A stretch of DNA of 5,190 nucleotides from Akkermansiaceae bacterium (lineage in GTDB: Bacteria; Verrucomicrobiota; Verrucomicrobiia; Verrucomicrobiales; Akkermansiaceae), in contig JARFPV010000138.1 of NCBI GenBank assembly GCA_029288115.1, forward strand, positions 1 through 5,190, in the 5' to 3' direction. The translations under genes were made by a program, and so were the position numbers. Under the pieces are notes generated by a model. The model saw only the letters and a program-made list of their open reading frames with translations, was not told the origin of the DNA and made no database searches. Shown piece after piece: positions 5,014 through 5,190 of this stretch; within the stretch, counting starts at the first letter, position 1; each line of letters opens with the position of its first letter.

Positions 5014-5190
5014 CTACAGAATAAAATCAGGGAGCAATTTCTCCACTCCACCCTCCATCGCCGATTCGTGAGCAAGAATACCGGTGCAAGTCCAGTTCGC
5101 GGACTCGGCAGCATTTGGGAATGGATGGCGTTGTTCGCAAAGAGCCGATACAAACTCATGCACCAGATGCGGGTGCGATCCTCCATGACC
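5014..5190 (-). CDS. Gfo/Idh/MocA-family oxidoreductase, C-terminal fragment (58 residues)
   Basis: The minus strand is open from the window edge to TAG at 5014-5016 and has no start in the window. The residues read GHGGSHPHLVHEFVSALCEQ, then an ANWTCTGILAHESAMEGG stretch. This is the C-terminal signature of many Gfo/Idh/MocA oxidoreductases in planctomycetes and verrucomicrobia (family pattern: HGGSHP.LVHEFV, a W/P-containing loop, AANWTA.GI.AHeSA..GG). These are NAD(P)-dependent enzymes acting on sugars, inositols or related compounds, often in polysaccharide breakdown. The NAD-binding domain and catalytic residues lie outside the window, so substrate and any export signal cannot be judged. 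It is followed by about 195 bp before the PEP-CTERM gene, so co-transcription is uncertain. Confidence 0.82.
   Translation of the reverse strand, partial: GHGGSHPHLVHEFVSALCEQRHPFPNAAESANWTCTGILAHESAMEGGVEKLLPDFIL

Noticed and set aside
4968..5186. Minus-strand open frame of 72 codons
   Set aside because: It overlaps the Gfo/Idh/MocA fragment in another frame and has no recognisable features; the competing frame has a clear family signature.

Overview
The window most likely comes from a Verrucomicrobiota chromosome (Verrucomicrobiae or a relative). Two proteins support this. One is a very large secreted protein with the Planctomycetes/Verrucomicrobia layout: N-terminal dehydrogenase-like propeller, HEAT-type helices, C-terminal CxxCH haem domain. 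The other is a PEP-CTERM exported protein with a tail ending LGGLALILRRRK, a form common in Verrucomicrobiae. The lineage is inferred from family knowledge; there is no marker gene here. Every supported gene is on the minus strand, so transcription runs from high to low coordinates.

In transcription order: (1) 5190-5014 is the last 58 codons of a Gfo/Idh/MocA-type oxidoreductase, cut by the window edge. (2) 5013-4819 is a leader region with a weak terminator-like hairpin and two tandem 16-bp-period repeats inside a GTGGGT/ACCCAC inverted repeat. (3) 4818-4135 is a PEP-CTERM protein with a signal peptide, a beta-rich body and a sorting tail, followed by a roughly 90-nt 3' UTR and a strong intrinsic terminator. 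(4) 3936-3909 is a plausible promoter, and 3881-540 is the 1113-residue cytochrome-type protein. (5) 437-272 is a second, 96% identical copy of the PEP-CTERM 3' end: the last 12 codons, stop, 3' UTR and terminator, without the rest of the gene. (6) 220-20 is a small antitoxin-like gene with its own promoter and operator-like palindrome, overlapping the first codons of a putative toxin gene that leaves the window at position 1.

The most unusual structure is the pair of 166-bp direct repeats (272-437 and 4009-4174, exactly 3737 bp apart) bracketing the large gene. In the short tail-coding part, all three differences between copies are synonymous third-position changes. The adjacent 3' UTR is almost unchanged, and terminator differences avoid the stem. 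This fits a dispersed PEP-CTERM 3'-end module better than a decaying fresh duplication. It gives the large gene a terminator and also makes the locus prone to deletion or gene conversion.

The genes do not form one evident operon: each has its own leader or a terminator in front. The oxidoreductase, exported PEP-CTERM protein and extracytoplasmic haem protein would fit a surface or carbohydrate-oxidation setting, but that link is inference.
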